A stretch of 64,000 bases of DNA from Pseudomonas extremorientalis (GCF_001870465.1 NZ_MDGK01000015.1:310001-374000); one strand, 5' to 3'; positions 42,421 to 53,803 are shown, numbered from the stretch's first letter. Translations and numbers: made by a program. The notes: generated from the sequence alone by a model not told the origin.

Positions 42421-43620
42421 TTAGCGGCGACGCTGAATAAAATCGCGAATGCGCTCAGCCGCTTCCACACACTCGGCCAACGGCGCGACCAACGCCATAC
42501 GCACTCGCCCAGCGCCGGGGTTGGCGCCGTCCACTTCACGGGACAGGTACGAACCCGGCACCACGGTCACATGTTCTTCCACGAACAGATCGCGGCAGAA
42601 TGCGGCATCGTCGCCATTCACATTCGGCCACAGATAGAAGCCGCCATCCGGGCTCTGCACATCCAGCACCGGCTTGAGAATCGCCAGCACCGCGTCGAAT
42701 TTCTCGCGATACAGGTCACGGTTGGCGTGCACGTGGGCTTCATCCTGCCAGGCGGCAATGCTCGCCAGCTGGGTTTGCACCGGCATCGCGCAGCCGTGAT
42801 AGGTGCGGTACAGCAGGAACGCCTTGAGGATGTCGGCATCGCCGGCAACGAACCCGGAACGCAGGCCCGGCAGGTTGGAGCGCTTGGACAGGCTGTGGAA
42901 CACCACGCAGCGCTTGAAATCCTGGCGACCCAGTTCGACGCAGGCGCTCAGCAGGCCGGGCGGCGGGGTTTGTTCGTCGAAGTACAGTTCGCTGTAGCAC
43001 TCGTCGGCGGCGATGACGAAGTCGTATTCGTCGGCCAGGGCGATGAGTTTTTTCAGGGTGTCGACCGGGATCAGCGCGCCGGTCGGGTTGCCGGGCGAGC
43101 ACAGGAACAGGATCTGGCAGCGTTTCCAGATGTCCGGCGTCACGGCGTCGAAGTCCGGGTTGAAGCCATTGGCGTCCAGGCACGGCAGGTAGTGTGGCTT
43201 GGCCCCGGCCAGGAACGCGGCACCTTCGTAGATCTGGTAGAACGGGTTCGGGCTCACCACCAGTGCATCGTCGCCACGGTTGACCACGGTCTGGGTGAAG
43301 GCGAACAGCGCTTCACGTGTGCCGTTGACCGGCAAGATATTGCGCGCCGGGTCGAGCCAGCCCTTGGGCACGTTGAAGCGACGTTCGCACCAGGCACCGA
43401 TGGCTTCGCGCAGCGCCGGGATACCCAGGGTGGTCGGGTACACGGCCATCTGGTCGAGGTTGTTGCTCAACGCTTCGGCCACGAACGTTGGAGACTTGTG
43501 CTTCGGCTCGCCGATGGACAGCGCAATCGGGCGCTTGTCCGGGTTTGGCGTGACGCTGCCGAGCAGGGCGCGCAGTTTCTCGAACGGGTAGGGTTGCAGT
43601 TGGTTCAGGGCGTTGTTCAT
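42421..43620 (-). CDS. dapC: Succinyldiaminopimelate transaminase
   Basis: A 399-residue fold-type I aminotransferase that makes N-succinyl-LL-2,6-diaminopimelate. PLP-binding SLSKRSNLPGLRSGF has the catalytic Lys (about 242). NPTG (CSPGNPTGALIP) and ECYSELYFDE are family features. The sequence matches the DapC subgroup start NALNQLQPYPFEKL. ATG 43620; a 5-residue longer start is possible at 43635. It precedes glnD as in P. aeruginosa (PA3659-PA3658). Works between DapD and DapE. Confidence 0.92.
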   Translation of the reverse strand: MNNALNQLQPYPFEKLRALLGSVTPNPDKRPIALSIGEPKHKSPTFVAEALSNNLDQMAVYPTTLGIPALREAIGAWCERRFNVPKGWLDPARNILPVNGTREALFAFTQTVVNRGDDALVVSPNPFYQIYEGAAFLAGAKPHYLPCLDANGFNPDFDAVTPDIWKRCQILFLCSPGNPTGALIPVDTLKKLIALADEYDFVIAADECYSELYFDEQTPPPGLLSACVELGRQDFKRCVVFHSLSKRSNLPGLRSGFVAGDADILKAFLLYRTYHGCAMPVQTQLASIAAWQDEAHVHANRDLYREKFDAVLAILKPVLDVQSPDGGFYLWPNVNGDDAAFCRDLFVEEHVTVVPGSYLSREVDGANPGAGRVRMALVAPLAECVEAAERIRDFIQRRR

Positions 43621-43676
43621 GGGCATCTCGTTCAATTCGGTTTAAAGCATGCGGTCTGCTGGGCGAAGCCATCTAA

Positions 43677-43768
43677 ATGTGGGAGGGGGCTTGCCCCCGA
43701 TTGCAGTGTGCCAGCCAAAGCATTTTTATCTGATCCACCATTATCGGGGGCAAGCCCCCTCGCACACG
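43677..43768. repeat. REP pair between dapC and glnD
   Basis: Left arm TGTGGGAGGGGGCTTGCCCC (43678-43697 region) and right arm ATCGGGGGCAAGCCCCCTCG (43743-43762) with flanking CACAC. It has the same core as 33506-33612 but is uninterrupted. Confidence 0.85.
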
Positions 43769-43783
43769 GGCCCTGTTTGTTTT

Positions 43784-46486
43784 TTAGAGAGTCAGGCGTG
43801 TCAGCTCGACGCCGGGTTCCTGGGTCACGCTCAATTGCTGGACGATCGCTTCCTGCAACCGCAGGCACAGCTCCGGGTCGGACAACGGCTGGTTGTCGGC
43901 ATCGGTGATAAAGAACACGTCTTCCACGCGTTCGCCGAGGGTCGCAATCTTGGCGTTCTGCAACGACAGGTCGAACTCCAGGAAAATCCCACCGATACGG
44001 GCTAGCAGGCCTGGGCGGTCCGGGGCGCTCAGTTCGAGCACCGTCACCGGGCGCTGGGCGTCGTTGGAAATGGTCACCTGGGGCGCAAACGCAAAGTGTT
44101 TGAGTTGGCGCGGCACTCGACGCTGGATGATGGTCGGGTAGTCGTCAGGGTTGCGCAGGGCCTCGGTCAGGCCTTCGCGGATCTTCTTCACGCGCGCTGG
44201 ATTGTCGCCGATCGAGTCGCCATCGGTGTCGAGCACGATATAGGTGTCGAGGGTGAACTGGCTGCTGGAGGTGATTACCCGTGCGTCATGGATGTTCAGG
44301 TTCAACTGGTCCATGGCCGCTACGGTCACAGCGAAGAAGTCGTGCTGGTCCGGCGCGTAGATGAAAATCTGCGTGCCGCCTTCGAATTCGCGCTGGGTGG
44401 TTTCCTTGATCAGCACCAGTGGGCCGCCGTCGGCCGGTTGCTGCAGGATCGCGTCGGTGTGCCAGGCCACATCACCGGCGGTGTGGCGCAGGAAGTAATC
44501 GTCGCCCAGTTGCGACCACAGTTGTTCCACATCGTCCGGGTCGTTGCCGCCGCGCACCAGGATATCCAGGGCGGCGCTTTGGGTGCGGCGGATCTGCTCT
44601 TCGCGGTCCACCGGGTTTTCCAGGCCGCGGCGCAGGGCGCGCTTGGTCTCGGTGTACAGTTGGCGCAGCAGGCTGGCGCGCCACGAGTTCCACAGCGTCG
44701 GGTTGGTCGCGTTGATATCCGAGACGGTCAGCACATACAGGTAGTCGAGGCGGGTTTCATCGCCGACGATCTGCGCGAAGTCGTGTATCACCTGCGGGTC
44801 GGACAAGTCCTTGCGCTGGGCGGTGGTCGACATCACCAGGTGGTTCTGCACCAGCCAGACGATCAGGCGGCTGTCCCATAGCGGCAACTGGTGGCGCTGG
44901 CAGAAGGCTTCGGCATCAACCGCACCGACCTCGGAGTGATCGCCATGCCGGCCCTTGCCGATGTCGTGGTACAGGCCGGCCAGGTAGATCAGCTCGGGCT
45001 TGGGTAGCTTGGCCATCAATTTGCTGGCCAGCGGGAATTTCTCCGACACCTGGGTGTACTGCAGCTTACGCAGGTGCTTGATCAGGTTCAGGGTGTGGGC
45101 GTCCACGGTATAGATGTGGAACAGATCGTGTTGCATCTGCCCGACGATAAAACCGAACTCCGGCAGGTAGCGCCCGAGGATGCCGTAACGGTTCATGCGC
45201 CGCAGGTTGCGGTGGATGCCGATCTTGCACTTGAACAGCTCGATGAACAGGCTGGTGTTGCGGATATCGTTGCGGAAATCCTCGTCGATCAGGTGCCGGT
45301 TTTCCCGCAGCAGGCGAATGGTATCGGCGCGCACGCCTTTGATTTCCGGCTGCTGGGCCATCAGCACGAAGATTTCCAGCATGGCAAACGGTGTGCGGCG
45401 GAACACGTTGTCGTTGCGCGCCTCGATATAGCCATCGTGCAGTTGGAAACGCGCATTGATCGGTTGCGGCGGCGCCTCGTCTTCGGGGGCCAGGATCACT
45501 TCTTCGAAATGCTGGATGATCAGGTCGCTGAGCTGTGCAATGCTCATGACCACCCGGTAGTACTGCTGCATGAAGCTTTCGATGCTGGTCTTCGCGTCTT
45601 CGCCTTCAAAGCCCAGCAGGGTGGCGATGGAGCGCTGGTGGTCGAAGAGCAGGCGGTCTTCGGAACGCCCGGCCAGCATGTGCAAGGCGTAGCGCACTTT
45701 CCAGAGGAATTCCTGGGAGGAGGCCAGCAGGGCGTTTTCGCTTTCCACCAGGAAGCCTTCGCCGGCCAGGGCGCGCAGGTTCAGGGTGCCGTACTGGCGA
45801 CGCGCAACCCACAGGATCGTCTGGATATCCCTCAGTCCGCCCGGCGAGCCTTTGACGTTGGGTTCCAGGTTGTATTCGGTGTCGTTGTACTTGTGGTGCC
45901 GGGCCTTTTGCTCGGCGCGCTTGGCCAGGAAGAAGTCCTTGCTCGGCCACATGTGCGCGGTGCTGGTGACTTCGAGCATGCGCTGGCGCAGGCGCTCGGG
46001 GCCGGCGATGGTACGGCTTTCCATGAGGTTGGTGATGACGGTGAGGTCGGCGCGGGCTTCTTCGGCGCATTCGTCCACCGAGCGTACGCTTTGGCCGACT
46101 TCCAGGCCGATGTCCCACAACAATGTGAGAAAGCGCTCGATGGAATCGCGAAAGATCTCATGGTCGGCGCTGTCCAGCAGGATCAGCAGGTCGATGTCGG
46201 AGTAAGGGTGCAGCTCACCGCGACCGTAGCCGCCGACCGCCACCAGGGCGATGTCGGCGTCTTCGCTCCAACTGAACTGTTCCCAGGCTTTTTGCAGGAT
46301 GTTATCGACGAACCAGGCTCGGTCCTCAATCAGCCGGCGGATGTCCCGGCCCCTGCGAAAGCGCTCGTCGAGCACCTCGCGGGCCTGGCGGATCGCCTTC
46401 TTGAACGCGGCGATGGGGCTCGCCTTCAGGGCCAGTTCGGCCTGGAACTGGCCACGGTCGAAGAGTTCGGGATCCACCTGGGGCAT
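43784..46486 (-). CDS. glnD: Bifunctional [protein-PII] uridylyltransferase/uridylyl-removing enzyme
   Basis: A 900-residue sensor of glutamine that modifies PII proteins. Order: nucleotidyltransferase ([20 protein letters not shown], about residues 85-105, with the two catalytic Asp), linker, HD hydrolase domain ([18 protein letters not shown], about 505-522), and two C-terminal ACT domains (NLNIHDARV and [13 protein letters not shown]). Full length and typical. Start ATG 46486; 65 bases after map, so it may be co-transcribed with it. The REP pair follows its stop. Confidence 0.96.
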   Translation of the reverse strand: MPQVDPELFDRGQFQAELALKASPIAAFKKAIRQAREVLDERFRRGRDIRRLIEDRAWFVDNILQKAWEQFSWSEDADIALVAVGGYGRGELHPYSDIDLLILLDSADHEIFRDSIERFLTLLWDIGLEVGQSVRSVDECAEEARADLTVITNLMESRTIAGPERLRQRMLEVTSTAHMWPSKDFFLAKRAEQKARHHKYNDTEYNLEPNVKGSPGGLRDIQTILWVARRQYGTLNLRALAGEGFLVESENALLASSQEFLWKVRYALHMLAGRSEDRLLFDHQRSIATLLGFEGEDAKTSIESFMQQYYRVVMSIAQLSDLIIQHFEEVILAPEDEAPPQPINARFQLHDGYIEARNDNVFRRTPFAMLEIFVLMAQQPEIKGVRADTIRLLRENRHLIDEDFRNDIRNTSLFIELFKCKIGIHRNLRRMNRYGILGRYLPEFGFIVGQMQHDLFHIYTVDAHTLNLIKHLRKLQYTQVSEKFPLASKLMAKLPKPELIYLAGLYHDIGKGRHGDHSEVGAVDAEAFCQRHQLPLWDSRLIVWLVQNHLVMSTTAQRKDLSDPQVIHDFAQIVGDETRLDYLYVLTVSDINATNPTLWNSWRASLLRQLYTETKRALRRGLENPVDREEQIRRTQSAALDILVRGGNDPDDVEQLWSQLGDDYFLRHTAGDVAWHTDAILQQPADGGPLVLIKETTQREFEGGTQIFIYAPDQHDFFAVTVAAMDQLNLNIHDARVITSSSQFTLDTYIVLDTDGDSIGDNPARVKKIREGLTEALRNPDDYPTIIQRRVPRQLKHFAFAPQVTISNDAQRPVTVLELSAPDRPGLLARIGGIFLEFDLSLQNAKIATLGERVEDVFFITDADNQPLSDPELCLRLQEAIVQQLSVTQEPGVELTRLTL

Positions 46487-46551
46487 TGATCGGCTTTCCT
46501 TTCTATCTATTCAGTCAGTCACAACACAGTGGGGGAAAACCTGAGCAACGT

Positions 46552-47346
46552 TTATGCCGACGTTGTACCCGACGTACGCGGGATCGTGTCATCGGCGCGC
46601 AGCGTGAAAATCTCGTAGCCGGTCTCGGTGACCAGCAAAGTGTGTTCCCACTGGGCCGAAAGCTTGCGGTCCTTGGTGATGGCAGTCCAGCCGTCGCCCA
46701 GCACCTTGGTGTCGGCCTTGCCCTGGTTGATCATCGGCTCGATGGTGAAGGTCATGCCTGCCTTCAGCTCCATGCCGGTGCCGGCGCGGCCGTAGTGCAG
46801 GATCTGTGGCTCTTCGTGGAAGACCGTGCCGATACCGTGGCCGCAGAACTCGCGTACCACCGAGAAGCCGTTCTTTTCCGCATGCTTCTGGATCACTTCG
46901 CCGATGTCGCCCAGGCGGCAGCCAGGCTTGACGATTTCGATGGCCTTGTACATGCATTCCTGGGTGACCTGGGACAGGCGCTCGGCCCAGACCGGCACGT
47001 TGCCGACGTGGAACATGCGGCTGGTGTCGCCGAAGTAGCGGTCCTTGATCACGGTGACGTCGATGTTCAGGGTGTCGCCGTCCTTCAGCGGCTTGTCACC
47101 CGGAATTCCGTGGCAGACCACGTGGTTGACCGAGGTGCAGATCGACTTGGGGAAGCCCTTGTAGTTCAGCGGCGCAGGGATGGCGCCCTGCACGTTGACG
47201 ATATAGTCGTGGCAGATCTGGTTGAGGGTCTCGGTGGTGACGCCGGGCTTGACGTGTTCGGCAATCATTTCCAGCACGTCGGCAGCCAGTTTGCCGGCGA
47301 TGCGCATGCCAGCGATGTCTTCGGCGGTTTTCAAACTAACGGTCAT
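46552..47346 (-). CDS. map: Methionine aminopeptidase, type I
   Basis: A 264-residue metalloenzyme that removes N-terminal Met. Metal ligands: NIDVTVIKDRYFGDTSR (two Asp), GHGIGTVFHEEP (His), TIEPM (Glu) and EHTLLVTETG (Glu). The His in HGIPG is also present. ATG 47346 with AGAGAG upstream. Divergent from rpsB across a 387-base region. Confidence 0.96.
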   Translation of the reverse strand: MTVSLKTAEDIAGMRIAGKLAADVLEMIAEHVKPGVTTETLNQICHDYIVNVQGAIPAPLNYKGFPKSICTSVNHVVCHGIPGDKPLKDGDTLNIDVTVIKDRYFGDTSRMFHVGNVPVWAERLSQVTQECMYKAIEIVKPGCRLGDIGEVIQKHAEKNGFSVVREFCGHGIGTVFHEEPQILHYGRAGTGMELKAGMTFTIEPMINQGKADTKVLGDGWTAITKDRKLSAQWEHTLLVTETGYEIFTLRADDTIPRTSGTTSA

Positions 47347-47583
47347 ACAGGCTCTCTCTAGCGCGACGCGCTGAAATCAATACGGTTTACGGGCGTGCGA
47401 CAAAAGGTTGCAAAATTCGCACAAGCCACAGAAAACGCGATTCTAACAGACCATGGCGTCAAATCATGAGCCTCTGATGATCGCTTCTGTCTATAAGGTA
47501 GGGCTATGTCACCTCTATTCAAGGGGTTACACGAACGCGCCCAACGGCAAATGTGATTGCGTGTTCCGTTTTTGCCGATGCTG

Positions 47584-47592
47584 TGGTATAAA
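47584..47592 (+). promoter_or_regulatory. Extended -10 promoter of rpsB-tsf
   Basis: TGG directly before TATAAA (47587-47592) gives an extended -10 (TGnTATAAt). No good -35 at 17 bases (TTCCGT, weak). Transcription would start near 47600 and give a ~134-base leader. Confidence 0.6.
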
Positions 47593-47599
47593 ATGCGCC

Positions 47600-47733
47600 G
47601 CTTTCCGGGGATACCCCGCAAAGCTTAAATCCACACACGTGTCGACACGATGACCTGGGTGCCGGAGGCCTTGATGCCGCTGGTTGGTCATTGGGATACG
47701 TGGAGGCCAAACCCGACTTATTAAGGAACTATC
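47600..47733 (+). promoter_or_regulatory. rpsB leader, likely S2 autoregulatory RNA
   Basis: The 134-base untranslated leader before rpsB holds several paired segments, e.g. GGGGAT/ACCCC (47607-47622) and the block TTGGGATACGTGGAGGC (47691-47707), which is a conserved feature of gamma-proteobacterial rpsB leaders where S2 represses its own operon. The rest of the 387-base map-rpsB gap (47347-47583) holds the map promoter region and a few dyads, nothing else recognisable. Confidence 0.6.
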
Positions 47734-48471
47734 ATGTCCCAAGTCAACATGCGCGATATGCTGAAGGCCGGTGTGCACTTCGGTCACCAGACCCGTTACT
47801 GGAACCCGAAAATGGGTAAGTACATTTTCGGCGCGCGTAACAAGATCCACATCATCAACCTTGAAAAAACCCTGCCAATGTTCAACGAAGCGCTGACTTT
47901 CGTAGAGCGCCTGGCCCAAGGCAAAAACAAGATTCTGTTCGTCGGCACCAAGCGTTCCGCTGGCAAGATCGTTGCTGAAGAAGCAGCACGTTGCGGTTCG
48001 CCGTACGTCGATCATCGCTGGTTGGGCGGCATGCTGACCAACTTTAAAACCATCCGTGCTTCCATCAAGCGTCTGCGTGACCTTGAAGTGCAAGCCGAAG
48101 ACGGTACTTTCGCCAAGCTGACCAAGAAAGAAGCGCTGATGCGCTCCCGTGACCTGGAAAAGCTCGATCGTTCCCTGGGTGGTATCAAGGACATGGGCGG
48201 TCTGCCTGACGCACTGTTCGTTATCGACGTTGATCACGAGCGCATCGCGATCACCGAAGCCAACAAGCTGGGCATCCCTGTTATCGGCGTAGTCGATACC
48301 AACAGCAGCCCGGAAGGCGTTGACTACATCATCCCAGGCAACGATGACGCAATCCGCGCCATCCAGTTGTACATGGGGTCGATGGCTGACGCTGTCATCC
48401 GTGGTCGCAACCACGTTGCTGGCGGTACCGAGCAGTTCGTTGAAGAAGCTCCGGTAGCTGCCGCTGAGTAA
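47734..48471 (+). CDS. rpsB: 30S ribosomal protein S2
   Basis: A 245-residue ribosomal protein. [27 protein letters not shown] and [20 protein letters not shown] are the conserved regions. AAGGAACTATC provides the ribosome-binding site for ATG 47734. It heads the rpsB-tsf operon, separated from tsf by a strong hairpin and 191 bases. Probably autoregulated through its leader. Codon use is strongly biased, as expected for a highly expressed gene. Confidence 0.98.
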   Translation: MSQVNMRDMLKAGVHFGHQTRYWNPKMGKYIFGARNKIHIINLEKTLPMFNEALTFVERLAQGKNKILFVGTKRSAGKIVAEEAARCGSPYVDHRWLGGMLTNFKTIRASIKRLRDLEVQAEDGTFAKLTKKEALMRSRDLEKLDRSLGGIKDMGGLPDALFVIDVDHERIAITEANKLGIPVIGVVDTNSSPEGVDYIIPGNDDAIRAIQLYMGSMADAVIRGRNHVAGGTEQFVEEAPVAAAE

Positions 48472-48497
48472 TTAGCGCCCTGGCGTTGACTCAGTAA

Positions 48498-48526
48498 GCA
48501 AAAAGGGGGCTTGGCCCCCTTTTTGC
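48498..48526 (+). terminator. Hairpin/attenuator between rpsB and tsf
   Basis: A 12-bp stem GCAAAAAGGGGG and its complement with loop CTTGG; the right arm itself ends in CCCCCTTTTTGC. Likely a partial terminator that lowers tsf relative to rpsB. Confidence 0.8.
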
Positions 48527-48662
48527 CACCTCGAAAACCATTTGTCGGCAGCGCGGCTACATCATCTGTAACGTGCAGCGGCCTACAAGGGAGATTCGGG
48601 AAGAATTGATCGCCCGTCTGATCGGGTGGAATGGTTGAAAACCTATCCAAGAGGATTTTGAA

Positions 48663-49526
48663 ATGGCAGAGATTACTGCAGCGTTGGTTAAAGAACTGCG
48701 TGAGCGTACCGGCGAAGGCATGATGGATTGCAAAAAGGCCTTGACCAAGGCTGGCGGCGACATCGAAAAAGCCATCGACGACATGCGCGCTTCCGGCGCC
48801 ATCAAGGCCGCCAAGAAAGCCGGCAACGTCGCTGCTGAAGGCGCTATCGCCCTGGTTGAAGACGGTAAAGCCGCCGTTCTGCTGGAAGTGAACTCGCAGA
48901 CCGACTTCCTGGCCCTGCAAGACGACTTCAAGGCATTCGTTGCTGCCAGCGTCAAGAAGGCATTCGATGAGAAGCTGACCACCGTTGAGCCTCTGATCGA
49001 AGCTCAAGAAGCGGATCGCCTGGTACTGGTCGGCAAAGTTGGCGAAAACGTCAACATCCGTCGCCTGACTCGCGTTGAAGGTGATGTCGTCGGTGGTTAC
49101 CTGCACGGCAACAAAATCGGTGTAGCTGTTGTTCTGAAAGGCGGCGACGTTGAGCTGGCCAAAGACATTGCTATGCACGTTGCTGCCAGCAACCCTGAGT
49201 TCCTGCTGCCTTCGGAAGTGTCTGCCGAAGCGATCGAGCGTGAAAAAGCGGTGTTCCTGAGCCTGAACGCCGACAAGATCGCCGGCAAGCCAGAAAACAT
49301 CGTGGAAAACATGATCAAAGGCCGTATCAGCAAGTTCCTGGCTGAAGCGAGCCTGGTTGAGCAGGCGTTCGTCAAGAACCCTGAAATCAAGGTTGGCGAA
49401 CTGGCCAAGAAAGCCGGTGCTGAAATCGTTTCCTTCACTTACTACAAAGTAGGTGAAGGCATCGAGAAGCCGGTCGACAACTTCGCTGAAGAAGTTGCTG
49501 CCCAGCTGGCTGCCGCCAAGCAATAA
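48663..49526 (+). CDS. tsf: Elongation factor Ts
   Basis: A 287-residue guanine-nucleotide exchange factor for EF-Tu. Starts [27 protein letters not shown] as the canonical N-terminal region and contains the conserved TDFLA motif ([10 protein letters not shown]). ATG 48663 after AAGAGGATTTTGAA. Follows rpsB and precedes pyrH-frr, the near-universal order. A terminator is found between tsf and pyrH. Confidence 0.98.
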   Translation: MAEITAALVKELRERTGEGMMDCKKALTKAGGDIEKAIDDMRASGAIKAAKKAGNVAAEGAIALVEDGKAAVLLEVNSQTDFLALQDDFKAFVAASVKKAFDEKLTTVEPLIEAQEADRLVLVGKVGENVNIRRLTRVEGDVVGGYLHGNKIGVAVVLKGGDVELAKDIAMHVAASNPEFLLPSEVSAEAIEREKAVFLSLNADKIAGKPENIVENMIKGRISKFLAEASLVEQAFVKNPEIKVGELAKKAGAEIVSFTYYKVGEGIEKPVDNFAEEVAAQLAAAKQ

Positions 49527-49548
49527 GACAGCTTTCAACTGTCGCCCG

Positions 49549-49583
49549 AAAGAGGCTGCCCGCTCACGCGCGCAGCCTCTTTT
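49549..49583 (+). terminator. Terminator after tsf
   Basis: An 11-bp stem AAAGAGGCTGC (49549-49559) and complement (49572-49582) around a 12-base loop, ending in TTT. It separates rpsB-tsf from pyrH-frr. Confidence 0.85.
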
Positions 49584-49738
49584 CAAATGGGAGGGCCGAT
49601 TTTAATTGGCATCCCTCCGGAACTGGCTTACAAAGCCGTGTTCCGATGGCGCTGTTACAGCGTCCAGCTAGAGTGAACGCAAGCCGTAAAACGGCTCGCC
49701 AAGAATTTTTAAAAAATACGCCGCAGGAGAGATTCGCA

Positions 49739-50482
49739 ATGGCTCAGCAGGGCAGTGGTTATCAGGCTCGCTATAAACGCATTCTACTCAAGCTTAGCGG
49801 CGAGGCCCTGATGGGCTCGGAAGAGTTCGGGATCGATCCCAAGGTGCTCGACCGCATGGCGCTGGAAGTCGGCCAACTGGTCGGTATCGGCGTACAGGTC
49901 GGCCTGGTGATCGGTGGTGGCAACCTGTTCCGTGGCGCGGCCCTGAGTGCTGCTGGCATGGACCGGGTTACCGGCGACCATATGGGCATGCTGGCCACTG
50001 TGATGAATGCCCTGGCCATGCGTGACGCCTTGGAGCGCGCCAATATCTCGGCTATCGTGATGTCGGCTATTTCCATGGTCGGCGTAACCGATCACTATGA
50101 CCGCCGCAAAGCCATGCGCCACCTGAATTCCAAGGAAGTGGTGATCTTCGCCGCCGGCACGGGTAACCCGTTCTTTACCACCGATTCGGCAGCCTGCCTG
50201 CGCGCCATCGAGATCGATGCGGACGTGGTGCTCAAGGCGACCAAGGTAGACGGCGTGTACACCGCAGATCCATTCAAAGACCCGCATGCCGAGAAGTTCG
50301 ATCATCTGACCTACGATGAAGTGCTGGATCGCAAGCTGGGCGTAATGGATCTGACGGCTATCTGTCTGTGCCGCGACCACAAGATGCCACTGCGCGTATT
50401 TAATATGAACAAGCCCGGCGCCCTGCTGAATATCGTACACGGCGGCGCAGAAGGGACTCTGATCGAGGAAGGCCAACAATGA
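49739..50482 (+). CDS. pyrH: UMP kinase
   Basis: A 247-residue amino-acid-kinase-fold enzyme: UMP + ATP to [17 protein letters not shown] at the start, [10 protein letters not shown] and [13 protein letters not shown] are diagnostic. ATG 49739 has CAGGAGAGATTCGCA upstream; a longer in-frame start at 49646 has no support. The stop overlaps frr (ATGA). Confidence 0.97.
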   Translation: MAQQGSGYQARYKRILLKLSGEALMGSEEFGIDPKVLDRMALEVGQLVGIGVQVGLVIGGGNLFRGAALSAAGMDRVTGDHMGMLATVMNALAMRDALERANISAIVMSAISMVGVTDHYDRRKAMRHLNSKEVVIFAAGTGNPFFTTDSAACLRAIEIDADVVLKATKVDGVYTADPFKDPHAEKFDHLTYDEVLDRKLGVMDLTAICLCRDHKMPLRVFNMNKPGALLNIVHGGAEGTLIEEGQQ

Positions 50483-51036
50483 TCAACGAAATCAAGAAAG
50501 ACGCCCAAGCGCGTATGCAGAAATCCCTGGAGTCTCTGAGCCATGCATTCGGCCAGATTCGTACCGGCAAGGCACACCCAAGCATCCTGGGCAGCGTGAT
50601 GGTGCCTTACTACGGCTCCGATACCCCTATCAGCAGCGTCGCCAACATTACCGTTAAAGACTCGCGCACCCTGCAAGTCGTAGCGTTTGAGCGCAACATG
50701 CTGGGTGCTGTCGACAAGGCCATCCAGAGCGCCGGTTTGAACCTCAACCCGACCAACCTGGGTGAGTTGCTGCTGATCTCCATGCCGGCCCTGACTGAAG
50801 AGACCCGTAAGGGCTTCACCAAGCAGGCTCGCAGCGCTGCAGAAGACGCGCGTGTTGCCGTACGTAATATCCGTCGTGATGCCTTGGGTGACCTGAAGAA
50901 GTTGGTCAAGGACAAGGAAATCAGCGAAGACGAAGAGCGTCGTGCCACCGCCGATATCGACAAGTTGACCAAGGATGCCGAGGCCCAGATCACCAAGGCC
51001 ACGGAAGAAAAAGAAAAGGACCTGATGGCCGTATAA
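50479..51036 (+). CDS. frr: Ribosome recycling factor
   Basis: A 185-residue L-shaped factor that splits post-termination ribosomes with EF-G. Starts [30 protein letters not shown] and [16 protein letters not shown] are conserved. ATG overlaps the pyrH stop by four bases. 17 bases precede uppS. Confidence 0.97.
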   Translation: MINEIKKDAQARMQKSLESLSHAFGQIRTGKAHPSILGSVMVPYYGSDTPISSVANITVKDSRTLQVVAFERNMLGAVDKAIQSAGLNLNPTNLGELLLISMPALTEETRKGFTKQARSAAEDARVAVRNIRRDALGDLKKLVKDKEISEDEERRATADIDKLTKDAEAQITKATEEKEKDLMAV

Positions 51037-51053
51037 GGGGTCAGGACGCCTTC

Positions 51054-51809
51054 ATGGAAAAGACCAAGCAGACTGTACCCTCCGTGGTGCCGCGCCATGT
51101 CGCGATCATCATGGATGGGAATAATCGCTGGGCGAAGAAGCGCTTTATGCCGGGTGTCGCCGGGCATAAAGCCGGTGTCGATGCGGTAAGGGCTGTGATC
51201 GAGGTGTGTGCCGAGGCCAAGGTCGAAGTGTTGACCCTGTTTGCGTTCTCCAGTGAGAACTGGCAGCGGCCCGCCGAAGAAGTCAGTGCCTTGATGGATC
51301 TGTTCTTCAAGGCCTTGCGTCGTGAGGCCAAGCGCCTTAACGACAACAACATCAGCCTGCGCATCATTGGCGACCGCTCGCGCTTCCACCCGGAACTTCA
51401 GGCTGCCATGCGCGAGGCTGAGGCAATCACCGCTGGTGCCAACCGTTTTGTGCTACAGATCGCAGCCAACTACGGCGGCCAGTGGGATATCGCCCAGGCA
51501 GCGCAGCGGCTGGCTCGCGAAGTGCAGGCCGGGCACCTGCGGCCCGACGACATCACGCCCGAACTGTTGCAAACCTGCCTGGTGACCGGTGATCTGCCGT
51601 TGCCGGACCTGTGCATCCGGACCGGTGGTGAGCACCGCATCAGTAATTTCCTGCTGTGGCAGCTGGCCTATACCGAGCTGTACTTCTCCGACCTGTTCTG
51701 GCCGGACTTCAAACACGATGCCATGCGTAATGCACTGGCCGATTTCGCTTCCCGTCAGCGTCGCTTCGGTAAAACGAGCGAGCAGATCGAAGCTGGAGCC
51801 CGGGTTTAA
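51054..51809 (+). CDS. uppS: Isoprenyl transferase (undecaprenyl diphosphate synthase)
   Basis: A 251-residue cis-prenyltransferase that builds the C55 lipid carrier for peptidoglycan and LPS. HVAIIMDGNNRWAKKR has the catalytic Asp; FAFSSENWQRP and RTGGEHRISNFLLWQLAYTE are signature regions. ATG 51054; the next gene cdsA starts at the base after the stop (TAAATG). Confidence 0.97.
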   Translation: MEKTKQTVPSVVPRHVAIIMDGNNRWAKKRFMPGVAGHKAGVDAVRAVIEVCAEAKVEVLTLFAFSSENWQRPAEEVSALMDLFFKALRREAKRLNDNNISLRIIGDRSRFHPELQAAMREAEAITAGANRFVLQIAANYGGQWDIAQAAQRLAREVQAGHLRPDDITPELLQTCLVTGDLPLPDLCIRTGGEHRISNFLLWQLAYTELYFSDLFWPDFKHDAMRNALADFASRQRRFGKTSEQIEAGARV

Positions 51810-52616
51810 ATGCTTAAACAACGAATCATCACTGCACTGATCCTGTTGCCGATCGCCTTGTGCGGGTTTTTCCTGCTCGAGGGTTCCGGCTTTGCGCTGT
51901 TCATTGGCCTGGTCGTCACCCTGGGCGCCTGGGAATGGGCGCGCCTGGCCGGGTTCAGCGCGCAGTTGCCGCGCGTGGTGTATGCCGCCGTCGTGGCCGC
52001 GTTGGCGTTCCTCTTGTACATCCTGCCGGATCTCGCGCCCTGGGTGTTGGGGGCGGCGGTGCTGTGGTGGGCGCTGGCGACGTTCCTGGTGCTGACCTAT
52101 CCGCGCACCAGCGGCCAATGGTCCAGCGTTGCCTGCAAGCTGGTGATTGGTTTGCTGATCCTCTTGCCGGCTTGGCAAGGGCTGGTGGAGATCAAGCGTT
52201 ATCCAATGGGTAACTGGTTAATCCTGGCAGTCATGGTGCTGGTATGGGGGGCTGATATCGGTGCCTACTTCTCCGGTCGGGCCTTCGGCAAGCGCAAGTT
52301 GGCGCCGGCGGTCAGCCCGGGCAAGAGCTGGGAGGGCGTCTATGGTGGTTTGGCGTTGACACTGGTGATTGCGCTGGTGGTCGGTGTCGTGCGTGGCTGG
52401 GCGGTGAAGGAAATCTTCCTGGCGCTGCTGGCCACAGCCATTGTCGTGTTTGTTTCTGTGGTGGGTGACCTCACCGAAAGCATGTTCAAGCGTCAGGCCG
52501 GCATCAAGGACAGCAGTAACCTGCTGCCCGGGCACGGTGGTGTATTGGACCGTATCGACAGCCTGACGGCGGCTATTCCGATCTTCGCTGTGCTGCTATG
52601 GATGACTGCTTCGTGA
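51810..52616 (+). CDS. cdsA: Phosphatidate cytidylyltransferase
   Basis: A 268-residue integral membrane enzyme: phosphatidate + CTP to CDP-diacylglycerol. About eight hydrophobic segments. The C-terminal signature [20 protein letters not shown] plus [13 protein letters not shown] is complete. It starts directly after the uppS stop and overlaps dxr by GTGA. PlsB (27986) supplies the first step of the same pathway. Confidence 0.96.
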   Translation: MLKQRIITALILLPIALCGFFLLEGSGFALFIGLVVTLGAWEWARLAGFSAQLPRVVYAAVVAALAFLLYILPDLAPWVLGAAVLWWALATFLVLTYPRTSGQWSSVACKLVIGLLILLPAWQGLVEIKRYPMGNWLILAVMVLVWGADIGAYFSGRAFGKRKLAPAVSPGKSWEGVYGGLALTLVIALVVGVVRGWAVKEIFLALLATAIVVFVSVVGDLTESMFKRQAGIKDSSNLLPGHGGVLDRIDSLTAAIPIFAVLLWMTAS

Positions 52617-53803
52617 GCCGCCTTCAACAAGTGACGGTGCTGGGTGCAACCGGCTCGGTGGGGCTGAGCACCCTGGATGTGATTGCGCGTCATCCTGATC
52701 GCTATCAGGTCTTTGCCCTGACTGGGTTCAGTCGTCTGAGCGAGCTGTTGGCTTTGTGTGTGCGCCACGCACCGCGCTTCGTGGTAGTCCCTGAGGCAGG
52801 AGCGGCGCGTGGCTTGCAGGATGATCTGCGGGCGGCCGGGTTGGCGACTCGAGTGCTGCTGGGCGAGGAGGGGTTGTGCCAGGTCTCGGCTGACGCTGAG
52901 GTAGATACGGTAGTCGCCGCTATCGTCGGTGCCGCCGGCCTGCGTCCAACCCTCGCCGCTGTAGATGCGGGCAAGAAGATCCTGCTGGCCAACAAAGAAG
53001 CGCTGGTCATGTCTGGCGCGCTCTTCATGCAAGCAGTGCGTAAAAGCGGCGCCGTGCTGCTGCCGCTCGACAGCGAGCACAACGCGATCTTCCAATGCAT
53101 GCCTGGCGACTATGCGCGTGGTTTGGGTCAGGTTGGCGTGCGTCGGATTCTGCTGACCGCCTCCGGTGGTCCGTTCCGGCAAACTCCGCTGACCGAGCTT
53201 GAGCATGTTTCGCCCGACCAGGCGTGTGCTCATCCGAACTGGTCCATGGGGCGTAAGATCTCGGTGGATTCGGCGAGCATGATGAACAAGGGGCTGGAAC
53301 TGATCGAGGCGTGCTGGCTGTTCGATGCGCGGCCGGATCAGGTCGAAGTGGTGATTCATCCGCAAAGTGTTATTCATTCCCTGGTCGATTACGTCGACGG
53401 TTCGGTACTTGCGCAGTTGGGTAACCCCGATATGCGCACGCCGATTGCCAATGCCTTGGCCTGGCCGGAGCGGATTGATTCCGGTGTCGCCCCGCTGGAT
53501 CTGTTTGCAGTGGCCCGCCTGGACTTTGAAGCGCCGGACGAGCAGCGCTTTCCTTGCCTGCGCCTGGCCCGGCAAGCGGCCGAGGTGGGGAACAGCGCGC
53601 CAGCAATGCTGAATGCGGCCAACGAAGTGGCTGTGGCGGCGTTTCTCGAACGGCGCATCCGCTTTCCGCAGATCGCGAGTATCATCGAGGACGTCCTGGC
53701 GCTCGAGCCTGTCGTGGCGGTGAATGACCTGGCGGCGGTATTCGAAGCCGATACCAAGGCTCGGGACCTGGCAGAGCAATGGTTGAGCCGCAACGCGCGT
53801 TAG
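52613..53803 (+). CDS. dxr: 1-deoxy-D-xylulose 5-phosphate reductoisomerase
   Basis: A 396-residue NADPH enzyme of the MEP isoprenoid pathway, supplying precursors for Upp[20 protein letters not shown] is the NADPH site; SEHNAIFQC and [21 protein letters not shown] hold metal and substrate ligands. GTG 52613 overlaps the cdsA stop (GTGA) and gives the usual [11 protein letters not shown] start. An ATG at 52598 would add 5 residues. Confidence 0.95.
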   Translation: MSRLQQVTVLGATGSVGLSTLDVIARHPDRYQVFALTGFSRLSELLALCVRHAPRFVVVPEAGAARGLQDDLRAAGLATRVLLGEEGLCQVSADAEVDTVVAAIVGAAGLRPTLAAVDAGKKILLANKEALVMSGALFMQAVRKSGAVLLPLDSEHNAIFQCMPGDYARGLGQVGVRRILLTASGGPFRQTPLTELEHVSPDQACAHPNWSMGRKISVDSASMMNKGLELIEACWLFDARPDQVEVVIHPQSVIHSLVDYVDGSVLAQLGNPDMRTPIANALAWPERIDSGVAPLDLFAVARLDFEAPDEQRFPCLRLARQAAEVGNSAPAMLNAANEVAVAAFLERRIRFPQIASIIEDVLALEPVVAVNDLAAVFEADTKARDLAEQWLSRNAR

